From positions 434,001-498,000 of the forward strand of contig NZ_JALDAX010000005.1 of assembly GCF_022698145.1 (NCBI RefSeq): a stretch of DNA of 64,000 bases, given 5' to 3'. Source of the DNA: Streptomyces spinosisporus (GTDB lineage Bacteria; Actinomycetota; Actinomycetes; Streptomycetales; Streptomycetaceae). A program made the position numbers and the translations under genes. Shown here one piece after another: positions 57,686-64,000 of this stretch. The notes under the pieces are model-generated. The model had not been told where the DNA came from. It made no database searches and saw only the letters and a list, made by a program, of their open reading frames with translations. Numbering within the stretch: position 1 is the first letter of the stretch; each line of letters starts with the position of its first letter.

Positions 57686-59083
57686 TCAGCGCGGACCGAG
57701 GCTCCAGCGCGGGCCCTGCGGACTGTCCTCGATGGTCAGCCCGGACTGGCCCAGCTGGTCGCGGATGGCGTCCGCGGTGGCCCAGTCCTTGCGGGCGCGG
57801 GCGGCCTCGCGCTGGTCGAGGACCATCCGTACGAGGCTGTCGACCACGCCGTGCAGGTCCTCGCCACGGTCGGTCTCGCCGGCCCAGTGCGCGTCGAGCG
57901 GGTCGAGGCCGAGTACGCCGAGCATGGCGCGCACCTCGGCGAGGCGGGCCACGGCGGCTTCCTTGTCGTCGGCGGCCAGCGCGCTGTTGCCCTGCCGGAC
58001 CGTGGTGTGCACGATCGCGAGGGCCTGCGGCACGCCCAGGTCGTCGTCCATCGCCTCGGCGAAGGCGGGCGGCACCTCGGCGGACGGCTCGACGACGCCG
58101 GCCTTCTCCACCACGCGCTGCACGAAGCCCTCGATGCGCGCGAACGCCGACTCGGCCTCGCGCAGCGACTCCTCGCTGTACTCGATCATCGAGCGGTAGT
58201 GCGGGGTGCCGAGGTAGTAGCGCAGGACGATGGGGCGCCACTGCTTGACCATCTCGGAGACGAGGACGCTGTTGCCGAGCGACTTGGCCATCTTCTCGCC
58301 GGCCATGGTGACCCAGGCGTTGTGCACCCAGTACCGGGCGAACTCGTCGCCGTAGGCCTTGGCCTGGGCGATCTCGTTCTCGTGGTGCGGGAAGATCAGG
58401 TCCAGGCCGCCGCCGTGGATGTCGAAGGCGGAGCCGAGGTACTTGTGCGCCATCGCCGAGCACTCCAGGTGCCAGCCGGGACGGCCGCGGCCCCACGGGG
58501 TCGCCCAGGTCGGCTCGCCGGGCTTGGCGGCCTTCCACATGGCGAAGTCGCGCGGGTCGCGCTTGCCGGTCTCGCCGGCGCCGGAGGGCTGCTGGAGGTT
58601 GTCGAGCTCCTGCCGCGACAGCTCCAGATAGCCCGGGAAGGAGCGCACGTCGAAGTAGACGTTGCCCTCCGCCTCGTAGGCGTGGCCGCGCTCGATCAGG
58701 CCCTGCATCATCTCGACCATCTCGGTGATATGACCGGTGGCCCGCGGCTCGTACGACGGCGGGAGGCAGCCGAGCGCGGTGTAACCGTCGTTGAACGCGC
58801 GCTCGTTGTCGTAACCGATCGACCACCAGGGGCGGTTCTGTTCGGCCGCCTTGGCGATGATCTTGTCGTCGATGTCCGTGACGTTCCTGATGAACGTCAC
58901 GTCGTAGCCGCGGTACTCGAACCAGCGGCGCATGATGTCGAAGTTGAGCCCGGAGCGGATGTGCCCGATGTGCGGGGCCGCCTGCACGGTGGCACCACAG
59001 AGGTAGATCGAGACACAACCCGGCTTGATCGGGGTGAAGTCACGGATCTGCCGGGCGTTGGTGTCGTACAGGCGAATAGTCAC
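57686..59083 (-). CDS. cysS: Cysteinyl-tRNA synthetase
   Basis: 465 residues, GTG start at 59083 (MTIRLYDTNARQIRDF). The class-I HIGH motif is in APHIGHIRSGLNFDI, the zinc site includes LCGATV, WHLECSAM and the HH of FPHHENEIAQ, and the second class-I motif is KMAKSLGN. It charges tRNA-Cys. Part of the block carD-ispD-ispF-cysS-rlmB read on the minus strand. Length and all motifs are normal. Confidence 0.97.
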   Translation of the reverse strand: MTIRLYDTNARQIRDFTPIKPGCVSIYLCGATVQAAPHIGHIRSGLNFDIMRRWFEYRGYDVTFIRNVTDIDDKIIAKAAEQNRPWWSIGYDNERAFNDGYTALGCLPPSYEPRATGHITEMVEMMQGLIERGHAYEAEGNVYFDVRSFPGYLELSRQELDNLQQPSGAGETGKRDPRDFAMWKAAKPGEPTWATPWGRGRPGWHLECSAMAHKYLGSAFDIHGGGLDLIFPHHENEIAQAKAYGDEFARYWVHNAWVTMAGEKMAKSLGNSVLVSEMVKQWRPIVLRYYLGTPHYRSMIEYSEESLREAESAFARIEGFVQRVVEKAGVVEPSAEVPPAFAEAMDDDLGVPQALAIVHTTVRQGNSALAADDKEAAVARLAEVRAMLGVLGLDPLDAHWAGETDRGEDLHGVVDSLVRMVLDQREAARARKDWATADAIRDQLGQSGLTIEDSPQGPRWSLGPR

Positions 59084-59180
59084 GTGTCCAAGGGTAGTGG
59101 GCCCCGGGTAGTGCGTTGCGCCTTCCGCCGGTTTGGCCCGTGCCGGGTGCGGCGCCCGGCCCCGCACCCGGCCCCGTGTC

Positions 59181-59690
59181 TCACCGCACGCGCACGACCA
59201 GCGCCGTCGCCACCGCCATCAGGCCCTCGTCGCGGCCCGGGAAACCCAGCCCGTCCGTCGTCGCGCCCGAGACGGAGACCGGTGCTCCCGCCGCCTCAGA
59301 CAGCAGCTTCTGCGCCTCGTCGCGGCGCTTGCCGATCTTCGGCCGGGGTCCGACGACCTGTACGGCGATGTTGCCGATGCGGAAGCCGGCCTCGCGGACG
59401 ATCCGGGCGGCCTCCGTGAGCAGCGTGATGCCGGACGCGCCGGACCACTCGGGGCGTCCGGTACCGAAGTGCTGCCCCAGGTCACCGAGTCCGGCGGCGG
59501 AGAAGAGCGCGTTGCACGCGGCGTGCGCGACGACGTCCGCGTCGGAGTGACCGGCCAGTCCCGGGCCCTCGCCCTCCCACTTCAGGCCCGCGCACCACAG
59601 TTCGCGGCCCTCCTCGAAGGCGTGGATGTCGGTGCCGATGCCGACCTGGGGAAGGATCAGGGGCCCGTCCGGCAGTCCTTCAGAAGCCAT
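59181..59690 (-). CDS. ispF: 2-C-methyl-D-erythritol 2,4-cyclodiphosphate synthase
   Basis: 169 residues. GIGTDIHAFEEGRELWCAGL carries the zinc-binding DxH; GLAGHSDADVVAHAACNAL is the family signature, and GATTDGLGFPGRDEGLMAVA the C-terminal one. It closes CDP-methylerythritol phosphate into the cyclodiphosphate in the non-mevalonate isoprenoid pathway. Overlaps ispD by 11 bases, so translation is coupled. Confidence 0.97.
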   Translation of the reverse strand: MASEGLPDGPLILPQVGIGTDIHAFEEGRELWCAGLKWEGEGPGLAGHSDADVVAHAACNALFSAAGLGDLGQHFGTGRPEWSGASGITLLTEAARIVREAGFRIGNIAVQVVGPRPKIGKRRDEAQKLLSEAAGAPVSVSGATTDGLGFPGRDEGLMAVATALVVRVR

Positions 59691-60432
59691 CGTTGAGCCT
59701 CCTGCGCGCGAGGACCGCCTCGGCCAGGACCAGGTCCAGCGGGCGGGTGACCTTGAAGGCCTCTTCGTGACCGGGGACGAGCAGGACCGTCCGGCCCAGC
59801 TTCTCGACCATGCCCGCGTCGTCGGTGACGTCCTCGGTGATCTCTTCGTGGGCGTGGATCAGCGTGGCCCGGTCGAAGCCCTGCGGGGTCTGCACCGCGC
59901 GGAGCCTGGCACGCACCGGGGTGGCCACGACGGGTTCCGGCTCGCCCGCGGCCGTCGCCGGCTCGACCTCCTTGACGGTGTCGGCGAGCGGCAGCGCGGG
60001 CACGACGGCCGGCGCCCCGGCCCGTACGGCCTCGATGACGGCGTCCACCGTGTCCACCGGCACCAGCGGCCGGGCGGCGTCGTGCACCAGCACGATGTCG
60101 TAGTCGGGCGGCAGTGCGTCGAGGCCGAGCTTCACGGACTCCTGGCGGGTCTCGCCGCCGGGGACGACCAGGAAGTCGGTGCGCTCGGGCAGCGCGTGGG
60201 CGTCCAGGAGCGACTTGACCTCGGGCGCACCGTCGGGCGGCGCCACGACGACGACCAGGGAGACCGAGCGGGAGGCGGCCATCGCGCGCACCGCGTGGAT
60301 CAGCATGGGGGTTCCGCCCAGCGCGCGGAGCGCCTTGGGGGCGCCCGGACCGAGGCGTACGCCCCTTCCGGCGGCCGGAATCACGGCAGCTGTGCGGGCT
60401 CCCGCAGGCGAAGGGCGCGAATCGTCAGACAT
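59680..60432 (-). CDS. ispD: 2-C-methyl-D-erythritol 4-phosphate cytidylyltransferase
   Basis: 250 residues. The CTP-binding motif is AVIPAAGRGVRLGPGAPKAL near 15-34 and the family signature is VLVHDAARPLVPVDTVDAVI near 117-136. The end has LDLVLAEAVLARRR. It makes CDP-methylerythritol from methylerythritol phosphate and CTP, the step before IspF's kinase and cyclase steps. It lies 270 bases downstream of carD, past a terminator-like hairpin. Confidence 0.96.
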   Translation of the reverse strand: MSDDSRPSPAGARTAAVIPAAGRGVRLGPGAPKALRALGGTPMLIHAVRAMAASRSVSLVVVVAPPDGAPEVKSLLDAHALPERTDFLVVPGGETRQESVKLGLDALPPDYDIVLVHDAARPLVPVDTVDAVIEAVRAGAPAVVPALPLADTVKEVEPATAAGEPEPVVATPVRARLRAVQTPQGFDRATLIHAHEEITEDVTDDAGMVEKLGRTVLLVPGHEEAFKVTRPLDLVLAEAVLARRRLNDGF

Positions 60433-60610
60433 CGGTTCCTGTCAGGTTTGTGTGCTCGGCCTGGGTGGGTATGGCCTGGGAAGTGCCGGGCGCGACGCCT
60501 TGACCGGACCCTTCCGTGACCCCGGTCGAGCCTGCAGCCCGGGCCCGGCACGCCATCAAGGGGCCCCCACCCTTCGACCGTAGCTTTATGAACGGCGTCA
60601 GAGTGCGAAC

Positions 60611-60659
60611 ATGCCGCAGCGCCCGGCGACAAAAAACACGTCATCGGGCACCGCGGCAT
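60611..60659 (-). terminator. Hairpin downstream of carD
   Basis: ATGCCGC-AGC-GCCCG and CGGGC-ACC-GCGGCAT form a long two-part stem (60611-60659) with an A-rich loop, 45 bases after the carD stop on the minus strand, before ispD. Confidence 0.75.
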
Positions 60660-60703
60660 TTCGATGTACTGAGTGCTGAAGCGGGCTTGCGCCTGCGTCA
60701 GGT

Positions 60704-61186
60704 TCAGGACGCGAGAACCTCGTCGAGCAGGGCCTCGGCCTTGTCCTCGTTCGTGTTCTCCGCGAGGGCGAGTTCGCTCACCAGGATCTGGCGGGCCTTG
60801 GCGAGCATGCGCTTCTCACCGGCGGACAGTCCGCGCTCGCGCTCACGACGCCACAGGTCACGCACCACTTCCGCGACCTTGATGACATCACCGGAGGCAA
60901 GCTTCTCCAGGTTTGCCTTGTATCGACGCGACCAGTTCGTGGGCTCCTCGGCGTACGGCGCGCGCAGCACCTCGAAGACCCGGTCCAGCCCGTCCTGACC
61001 GACCACATCACGTACGCCGACGAACTCCGCATTGTCCGCTGGCACACGTACCGTCAGGTCACCCTGGGCGACCTTCAGCACCAAGTAGGTCTTGTCCACG
61101 CCTTTGATCTGGCGAGTTTCGATGGCCTCGATCAGCGCGGCCCCGTGATGGGGATAGACCACGGTGTCGCCAACCTTGAACGTCAT
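60704..61186 (-). CDS. carD: CarD-family RNA polymerase-binding regulator
   Basis: 160 residues: MTFKVGDTVVYPHHGAALIE is the conserved N-terminal Tudor-like RNA polymerase-interacting domain, and the helical DNA-binding half has SRRYKANLEKLASGDVIKVA and LWRRERERGLSAGEKRML. CarD/CdnL stabilises open promoter complexes and is essential in mycobacteria. It is the first gene of the minus-strand block leading to ispD and ispF, with a hairpin in between. Confidence 0.97.
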   Translation of the reverse strand: MTFKVGDTVVYPHHGAALIEAIETRQIKGVDKTYLVLKVAQGDLTVRVPADNAEFVGVRDVVGQDGLDRVFEVLRAPYAEEPTNWSRRYKANLEKLASGDVIKVAEVVRDLWRRERERGLSAGEKRMLAKARQILVSELALAENTNEDKAEALLDEVLAS

Positions 61187-61800
61187 GTGACAGGTACCCC
61201 TTCCGTGGCTATCCAGGGTAACACGGAAACGGCGGGTTCTGAATGGCGTTTTCGCAGGTCAGGGCATATCTCGGGGCTTGACAACAGCAACAGGAACGTG
61301 CTGCGCGGCCCTAGCGGAAGAAGGTATTCGCAGGTCGGAGCGGCTCTCCGGGGGAGGGGAAACGCGTACGTTACACACATCCGGAGGCCCTTCAGGGAGG
61401 ACGAACGTCCTCATATGTCCGGTTCCGAGTGTGCGACTTCCGCTACTCCGTTCGGTGCCATGCGTCTCTTCCGCGTCGAATCCGAAATTGATCACAGAGG
61501 CGTCTCCACGTGGCCGGTTGTTCTGCGGCTTGTTCTGCGGCGTGATCAATTCCGGGGGTGATCGCGCATTCCTTCACGGAAATTTTGCGCGCCGTCGTAC
61601 GACGTATGCCGGACGGTATGCCGGACGGACTTATGTGAATGGCGGACGAGTGTCCGCACTACCGCCTGCCGGGCGATGAGGGGGACCGGAGGGAGGGTCG
61701 GGTGCGGTGCCTCGGGAACGGCTCGGTAGCCTAAGGCCGCTGACAGACACTTAGGGCGGCTTTACGGTCGCCACGCTCGAGTCAAGGAGTTGCCGCCGCC
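61187..61800. other. 614-bp intergenic region between carD and the lipoprotein gene
   Basis: No supportable gene. It holds a perfect 10-bp inverted repeat AATTGATCAC/GTGATCAATT (61486-61495, 61542-61551) whose loop contains two tandem TTGTTCTGCGGC copies (61518-61541). Two GTATGCCGGACG copies lie at 61604-61627. A promoter-like TTCAGA-N17-TACCCT reads toward carD near 61217-61245. The centre is AT-richer than the flanks. Confidence 0.6.
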
Positions 61801-62499
61801 GTGAGCAGCAGCCTTCGACGCGGCGCCCTCGCCGCCGCCGCCATCGCGTTCCCGCTCGCCTCGCTCGCCGCCTGCGGTGCCGGCAGCAATGCCCAGACGC
61901 TTGAGGTCAAGCCGGACAACGCGGAGACCAGGGTCGGTGACATCAAGGTGCAGAACGCCCTGGTCATCACCCAGCCCGACATCGAGGCGACCGGTCCGGC
62001 CGTGGTCGCGGCCACCCTCTTCAACAACGGTGACACCGCGCAGACGCTGGACTCGGTCACTCTCGCGAACGTCGACCAGACCGCCCAGCTCAAGCCCGCC
62101 AAGGGCAACGGCAAGGTCGTCGTCCCGGCGCACGGCTCCGTGGTGATCGGCGGCAAGGGCAACGCCACCGCCGTCCTGCCCAACGGGCGCGAGGCGGTTC
62201 AGGACGGCAGCGTGCGCAAGGTGACCTTCACCTTCAGCTCCACCGGCGCCGTCAGCCTGCAGGCCTTCGTGGTTCCGGCCGACAGCTACTTCAGCAAGTG
62301 GGGCCCGAGCGACATCCCGTCGGCCGGCGCGACGAACACGGCGTCCAAGACCCCCAAGCCGGGCAAGAGCGCCACGGGCACCGCCACGCCGACCGGCACG
62401 GCCACGCCCACCGGCACGGCCTCCTCGGCGAACACCCCCGACTCCTCGGCCACCCCGACGGACGCGGCTTCCGCCAGCGTGTCGCCGTCCGGCCAGTAG
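61801..62499 (+). CDS. Lipoprotein of DUF461/copper-chaperone-like type
   Basis: 232 residues, GTG start with AAGGAG eleven bases upstream. Signal MSSSLRRGALAAAAIAFPLA ends in the lipobox SLAAC. The mature domain (LEVKPDNAETRVGDIKVQNA, VVAATLFNNGDTAQTLDSVT, SVVIGGKGNATAVLP) is a beta sandwich like the PCu(A)C copper chaperones, but the usual Met/His copper ligands are not evident. The last 55 residues are Thr/Ser/Pro-rich (ATPTGTATPTGTASSANTP). Anchored outside the membrane; function unknown. Located between carD and the PhoP/PhoR genes. Confidence 0.85.
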   Translation: MSSSLRRGALAAAAIAFPLASLAACGAGSNAQTLEVKPDNAETRVGDIKVQNALVITQPDIEATGPAVVAATLFNNGDTAQTLDSVTLANVDQTAQLKPAKGNGKVVVPAHGSVVIGGKGNATAVLPNGREAVQDGSVRKVTFTFSSTGAVSLQAFVVPADSYFSKWGPSDIPSAGATNTASKTPKPGKSATGTATPTGTATPTGTASSANTPDSSATPTDAASASVSPSGQ

Positions 62500-62546
62500 G
62501 CGGCCCTGCGGCGCCTGTACCGCCGTAGCGGAAAGCCGTAGCGGAA

Positions 62547-62581
62547 AAAGGGCGGGACCTCTTCGTGAGGTCCCGCCCTTT
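62547..62581. terminator. Terminator between the lipoprotein gene and phoP
   Basis: AAAGGGCGGGACCTC (62547-62561) pairs perfectly with GAGGTCCCGCCCTTT (62567-62581) around TTCGT. Placed between convergent genes, it can serve both. Confidence 0.93.
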
Positions 62582-62622
62582 CCACTGTCCACTGCCGTGT
62601 TGCGCCACGGCCCGCGGTCTTT

Positions 62623-63303
62623 CTACGGCTCGAACTTGTACCCGAGGCCGCGGACCGTGACCAGGTAGCGCGGGGCGCCCGGGTCCGGCTCGATCTTGGC
62701 GCGCAGGCGCTTGACGTGGACGTCGAGGGTCTTGGTGTCGCCCACGTAGTCGGCGCCCCAGACCCGGTCGATGAGCTGCATACGGGTCAGGACGCGGCCG
62801 GCGTTGCGCAGCAGCATCTCCAGCAGGTCGAACTCCTTGAGGGGCAGGTCGACCTTGGAGCCGGAGACCGTGACCACATGGCGGTCCACGTCCATGCGGA
62901 CCGGACCGGCCTCCAGGGCGGCCGGGGTGACCTCCTCGGGCTCGCCGCGGCGGCGCAGGACGGCCCGGATGCGGGCGACCAGCTCACGCGACGAGAAGGG
63001 CTTGGTGACATAGTCGTCGGCTCCTATTTCGAGACCGACAACCTTGTCGATCTCGCTGTCCTTGGCCGTCACCATGATCACGGGGACGTTGGAGCGGCCG
63101 CGCAGCTGGCGGCACACCTCCGTGCCGGGCAGCCCCGGCAGCATCAGGTCGAGGAGGACGAGGTCGGCGCCGTTGCGCTCGAACTCGTCGAGTCCGTCGG
63201 GGCCCGTGGCCGCGATGGCGACCTCGAAGCCCTCCTTGCGGAGCATGTACGACAGGGCGTCGGAGAAGGACTCCTCGTCCTCGACGACAAGCACTCGGGT
63301 CAC
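62623..63303 (-). CDS. phoP: Phosphate-response regulator PhoP
   Basis: 226 residues, GTG start at 63303. The receiver domain starts MTRVLVVEDEESFSDAL with acidic pocket EDE, phospho-acceptor Asp in DLVLLDLMLPGLPG (about residue 52) and KPFSSRELVARI. The OmpR-type winged helix is VDLPLKEFDLLEMLLRNAGR and LDVHVKRLRAKIEPDP. It controls phosphate uptake genes and represses antibiotic production under phosphate limitation in Streptomyces. Its start overlaps the phoR stop by four bases (GTGA), so the pair is coupled. Confidence 0.95.
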   Translation of the reverse strand: MTRVLVVEDEESFSDALSYMLRKEGFEVAIAATGPDGLDEFERNGADLVLLDLMLPGLPGTEVCRQLRGRSNVPVIMVTAKDSEIDKVVGLEIGADDYVTKPFSSRELVARIRAVLRRRGEPEEVTPAALEAGPVRMDVDRHVVTVSGSKVDLPLKEFDLLEMLLRNAGRVLTRMQLIDRVWGADYVGDTKTLDVHVKRLRAKIEPDPGAPRYLVTVRGLGYKFEP

Positions 63304-64000
63304 GGAAGGACCTCCGGGGCGGGAAGCGATTCGTACGGGGATGACTGGGGGGTGGTGCGGTCGGCCTCGTCGTCGAGATCGTCCGGGTCGGGATGCTGGT
63401 GCGCGCGGTCGCGGGCGGCCCCCGCCTCCGGCAGCCTCAGGGTGAACGTGGAGCCCTGACCCTCCGAGCTCCACACCGTGACCTCCCCGCCGTGCGAGGC
63501 GGCCACGTGCTTGACGATCGCCAGCCCCAGGCCCGTACCACCGGTGGCCCGGGAACGAGCGGGGTCGACGCGGTAGAAGCGCTCGAAGACGCGCTCCTTG
63601 TCCTTCTCCGAGATGCCGATGCCCTGGTCGGTCACGGCGATCTCGATGTGCTCTCCGCCGGGGGCGGTCACCCGGCGGGCGGCTATGCCGACACGGGTGC
63701 GGGACGGGCTGTAGTTGACGGCGTTCTCCACCAGGTTGCCGAGGGCGGCGGCCAGCTGGCCCCTGTTCCCCCACACGTGCAGGTCGGCGGTGCCGCCGGC
63801 GGCCATCGTGATCTGCTTGGTGCCGGCCTGGTGGCGGCAGCGGTCGATCGCCTCCGCGACCAGTTCGTCCACGCGGACGGGCTCGGCGTCCTCCAGCGGG
63901 TCGTCGTTCTGCACCCGGGAGAGGTCGATCAGCTCCTGCACCAGGTTGGTGAGGCGTGTGGCCTCGATCTGCATACGGCCGGCGAAGCGCTCCACGGCCT
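63300..64000 (-). CDS. phoR: Sensor histidine kinase PhoR (partial, C-terminal part)
   Basis: About 232 residues are present; the N-terminus lies beyond the window edge. The sequence covers the end of the HisKA helices (ATRLTNLVQELIDLSRVQND) and the full ATPase domain: N box ALGNLVENAVNYSPSRTRVG, G1 AVTDQGIGISEKDKERVFER, F box, and G2 ATGGTGLGLAIVKHVAASHG. The phosphorylated His itself is outside. It senses phosphate supply and phosphorylates PhoP. A short Asp/Pro-rich tail follows (HQHPDPDDLDDEADR). Confidence 0.95.
   Translation of the reverse strand, partial: AVERFAGRMQIEATRLTNLVQELIDLSRVQNDDPLEDAEPVRVDELVAEAIDRCRHQAGTKQITMAAGGTADLHVWGNRGQLAAALGNLVENAVNYSPSRTRVGIAARRVTAPGGEHIEIAVTDQGIGISEKDKERVFERFYRVDPARSRATGGTGLGLAIVKHVAASHGGEVTVWSSEGQGSTFTLRLPEAGAARDRAHQHPDPDDLDDEADRTTPQSSPYESLPAPEVLP

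Noticed and set aside
61259..61549. Minus-strand frame of 96 residues starting MITPQNKPQNN
   Set aside because: The PQNKPQNN start is just the tandem 12-bp repeat translated. There is no ribosome site, and its position across the inverted repeat argues against a gene.
61278..61679. Plus-strand frame of 133 residues in the carD-lipoprotein gap
   Set aside because: Codon third positions are not GC-biased as in real genes here, and there is no family resemblance.

Overview
The window is high-GC (roughly 70 percent or more by eye), gene-dense Streptomyces chromosome. The evidence is GTG/TTG starts, almost no TTA codons, XRE-DUF5753/DUF397 regulator pairs, dre (DasR) boxes, a SAM-I leader, an msiK leader RNA, CarD, a PhoP/PhoR pair and mycothiol-type enzymes. 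From memory, the gene order follows the conserved core of the S. coelicolor chromosome (msiK, phoPR, groEL2, nagKA, cdgB), read in the opposite direction. I cannot check that synteny here.

Region by region. 1-4.6 kb: end of a helicase-associated protein whose 3' end is present in three tandem copies, then an XPB-type helicase and a HelD-like RNA polymerase recycling ATPase. 4.8-8.8 kb: CutC and small housekeeping enzymes. 8.8-10.8 kb: an RpiR regulator, probably leaderless, next to MurQ for cell-wall amino-sugar recovery. 10.8-16.6 kb: an XRE/DUF397 regulatory pair (the XRE gene has the only in-frame TTA codon I found), an esterase, a phosphoesterase and an old-yellow-enzyme homologue. 16.7-19.1 kb: monocistronic groEL with two CIRCE operators, and a cold-shock protein. 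19.4-21.3 kb: a SAM-I riboswitch controls a threonine-synthase homologue followed by a ThiS/MoaD-type sulfur carrier. This looks like an O-phosphohomoserine-dependent, protein-thiocarboxylate route to homocysteine. 21.4-25.3 kb: glucosyl-3-phosphoglycerate synthase and trehalose synthesis (OtsA, OtsB). 25.3-29.9 kb: an orphan sugar-binding lipoprotein divergent from NagK-NagA across two dre boxes, then a PfkB-type sugar kinase. 29.9-35.8 kb: CBM35-like membrane protein, a GAF-PAS-GGDEF diguanylate cyclase (CdgB type), flavin reductase, SigJ-type sigma factor, ArfB and TerD. 35.9-45.2 kb: mixed enzymes, including a quinone oxidoreductase behind a SoxR-like box.

45.3-50.1 kb is an accessory island of nine small secreted proteins. 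They fall into at least three paralogous families with shared leader elements and strong terminators. A stand-alone condensation-domain protein and tRNA-Thr(TGT) follow. From 52 kb onward the core resumes: msiK with its leader RNA, a nucleotidyltransferase, DoxX protein, the rlmB-cysS-ispF-ispD-carD block read leftward from carD, a lipoprotein, and phoP with the 3' part of phoR.

Common themes are amino-sugar metabolism (MurQ/RpiR, NagK/NagA, sugar-binding protein, MsiK, dre boxes) and sulfur/methionine supply. A third theme is a surface or secreted protein island that is probably tied to development or the envelope. Three genes end in tandem copies of their own stop-codon region, which suggests local slippage or duplication in this strain.
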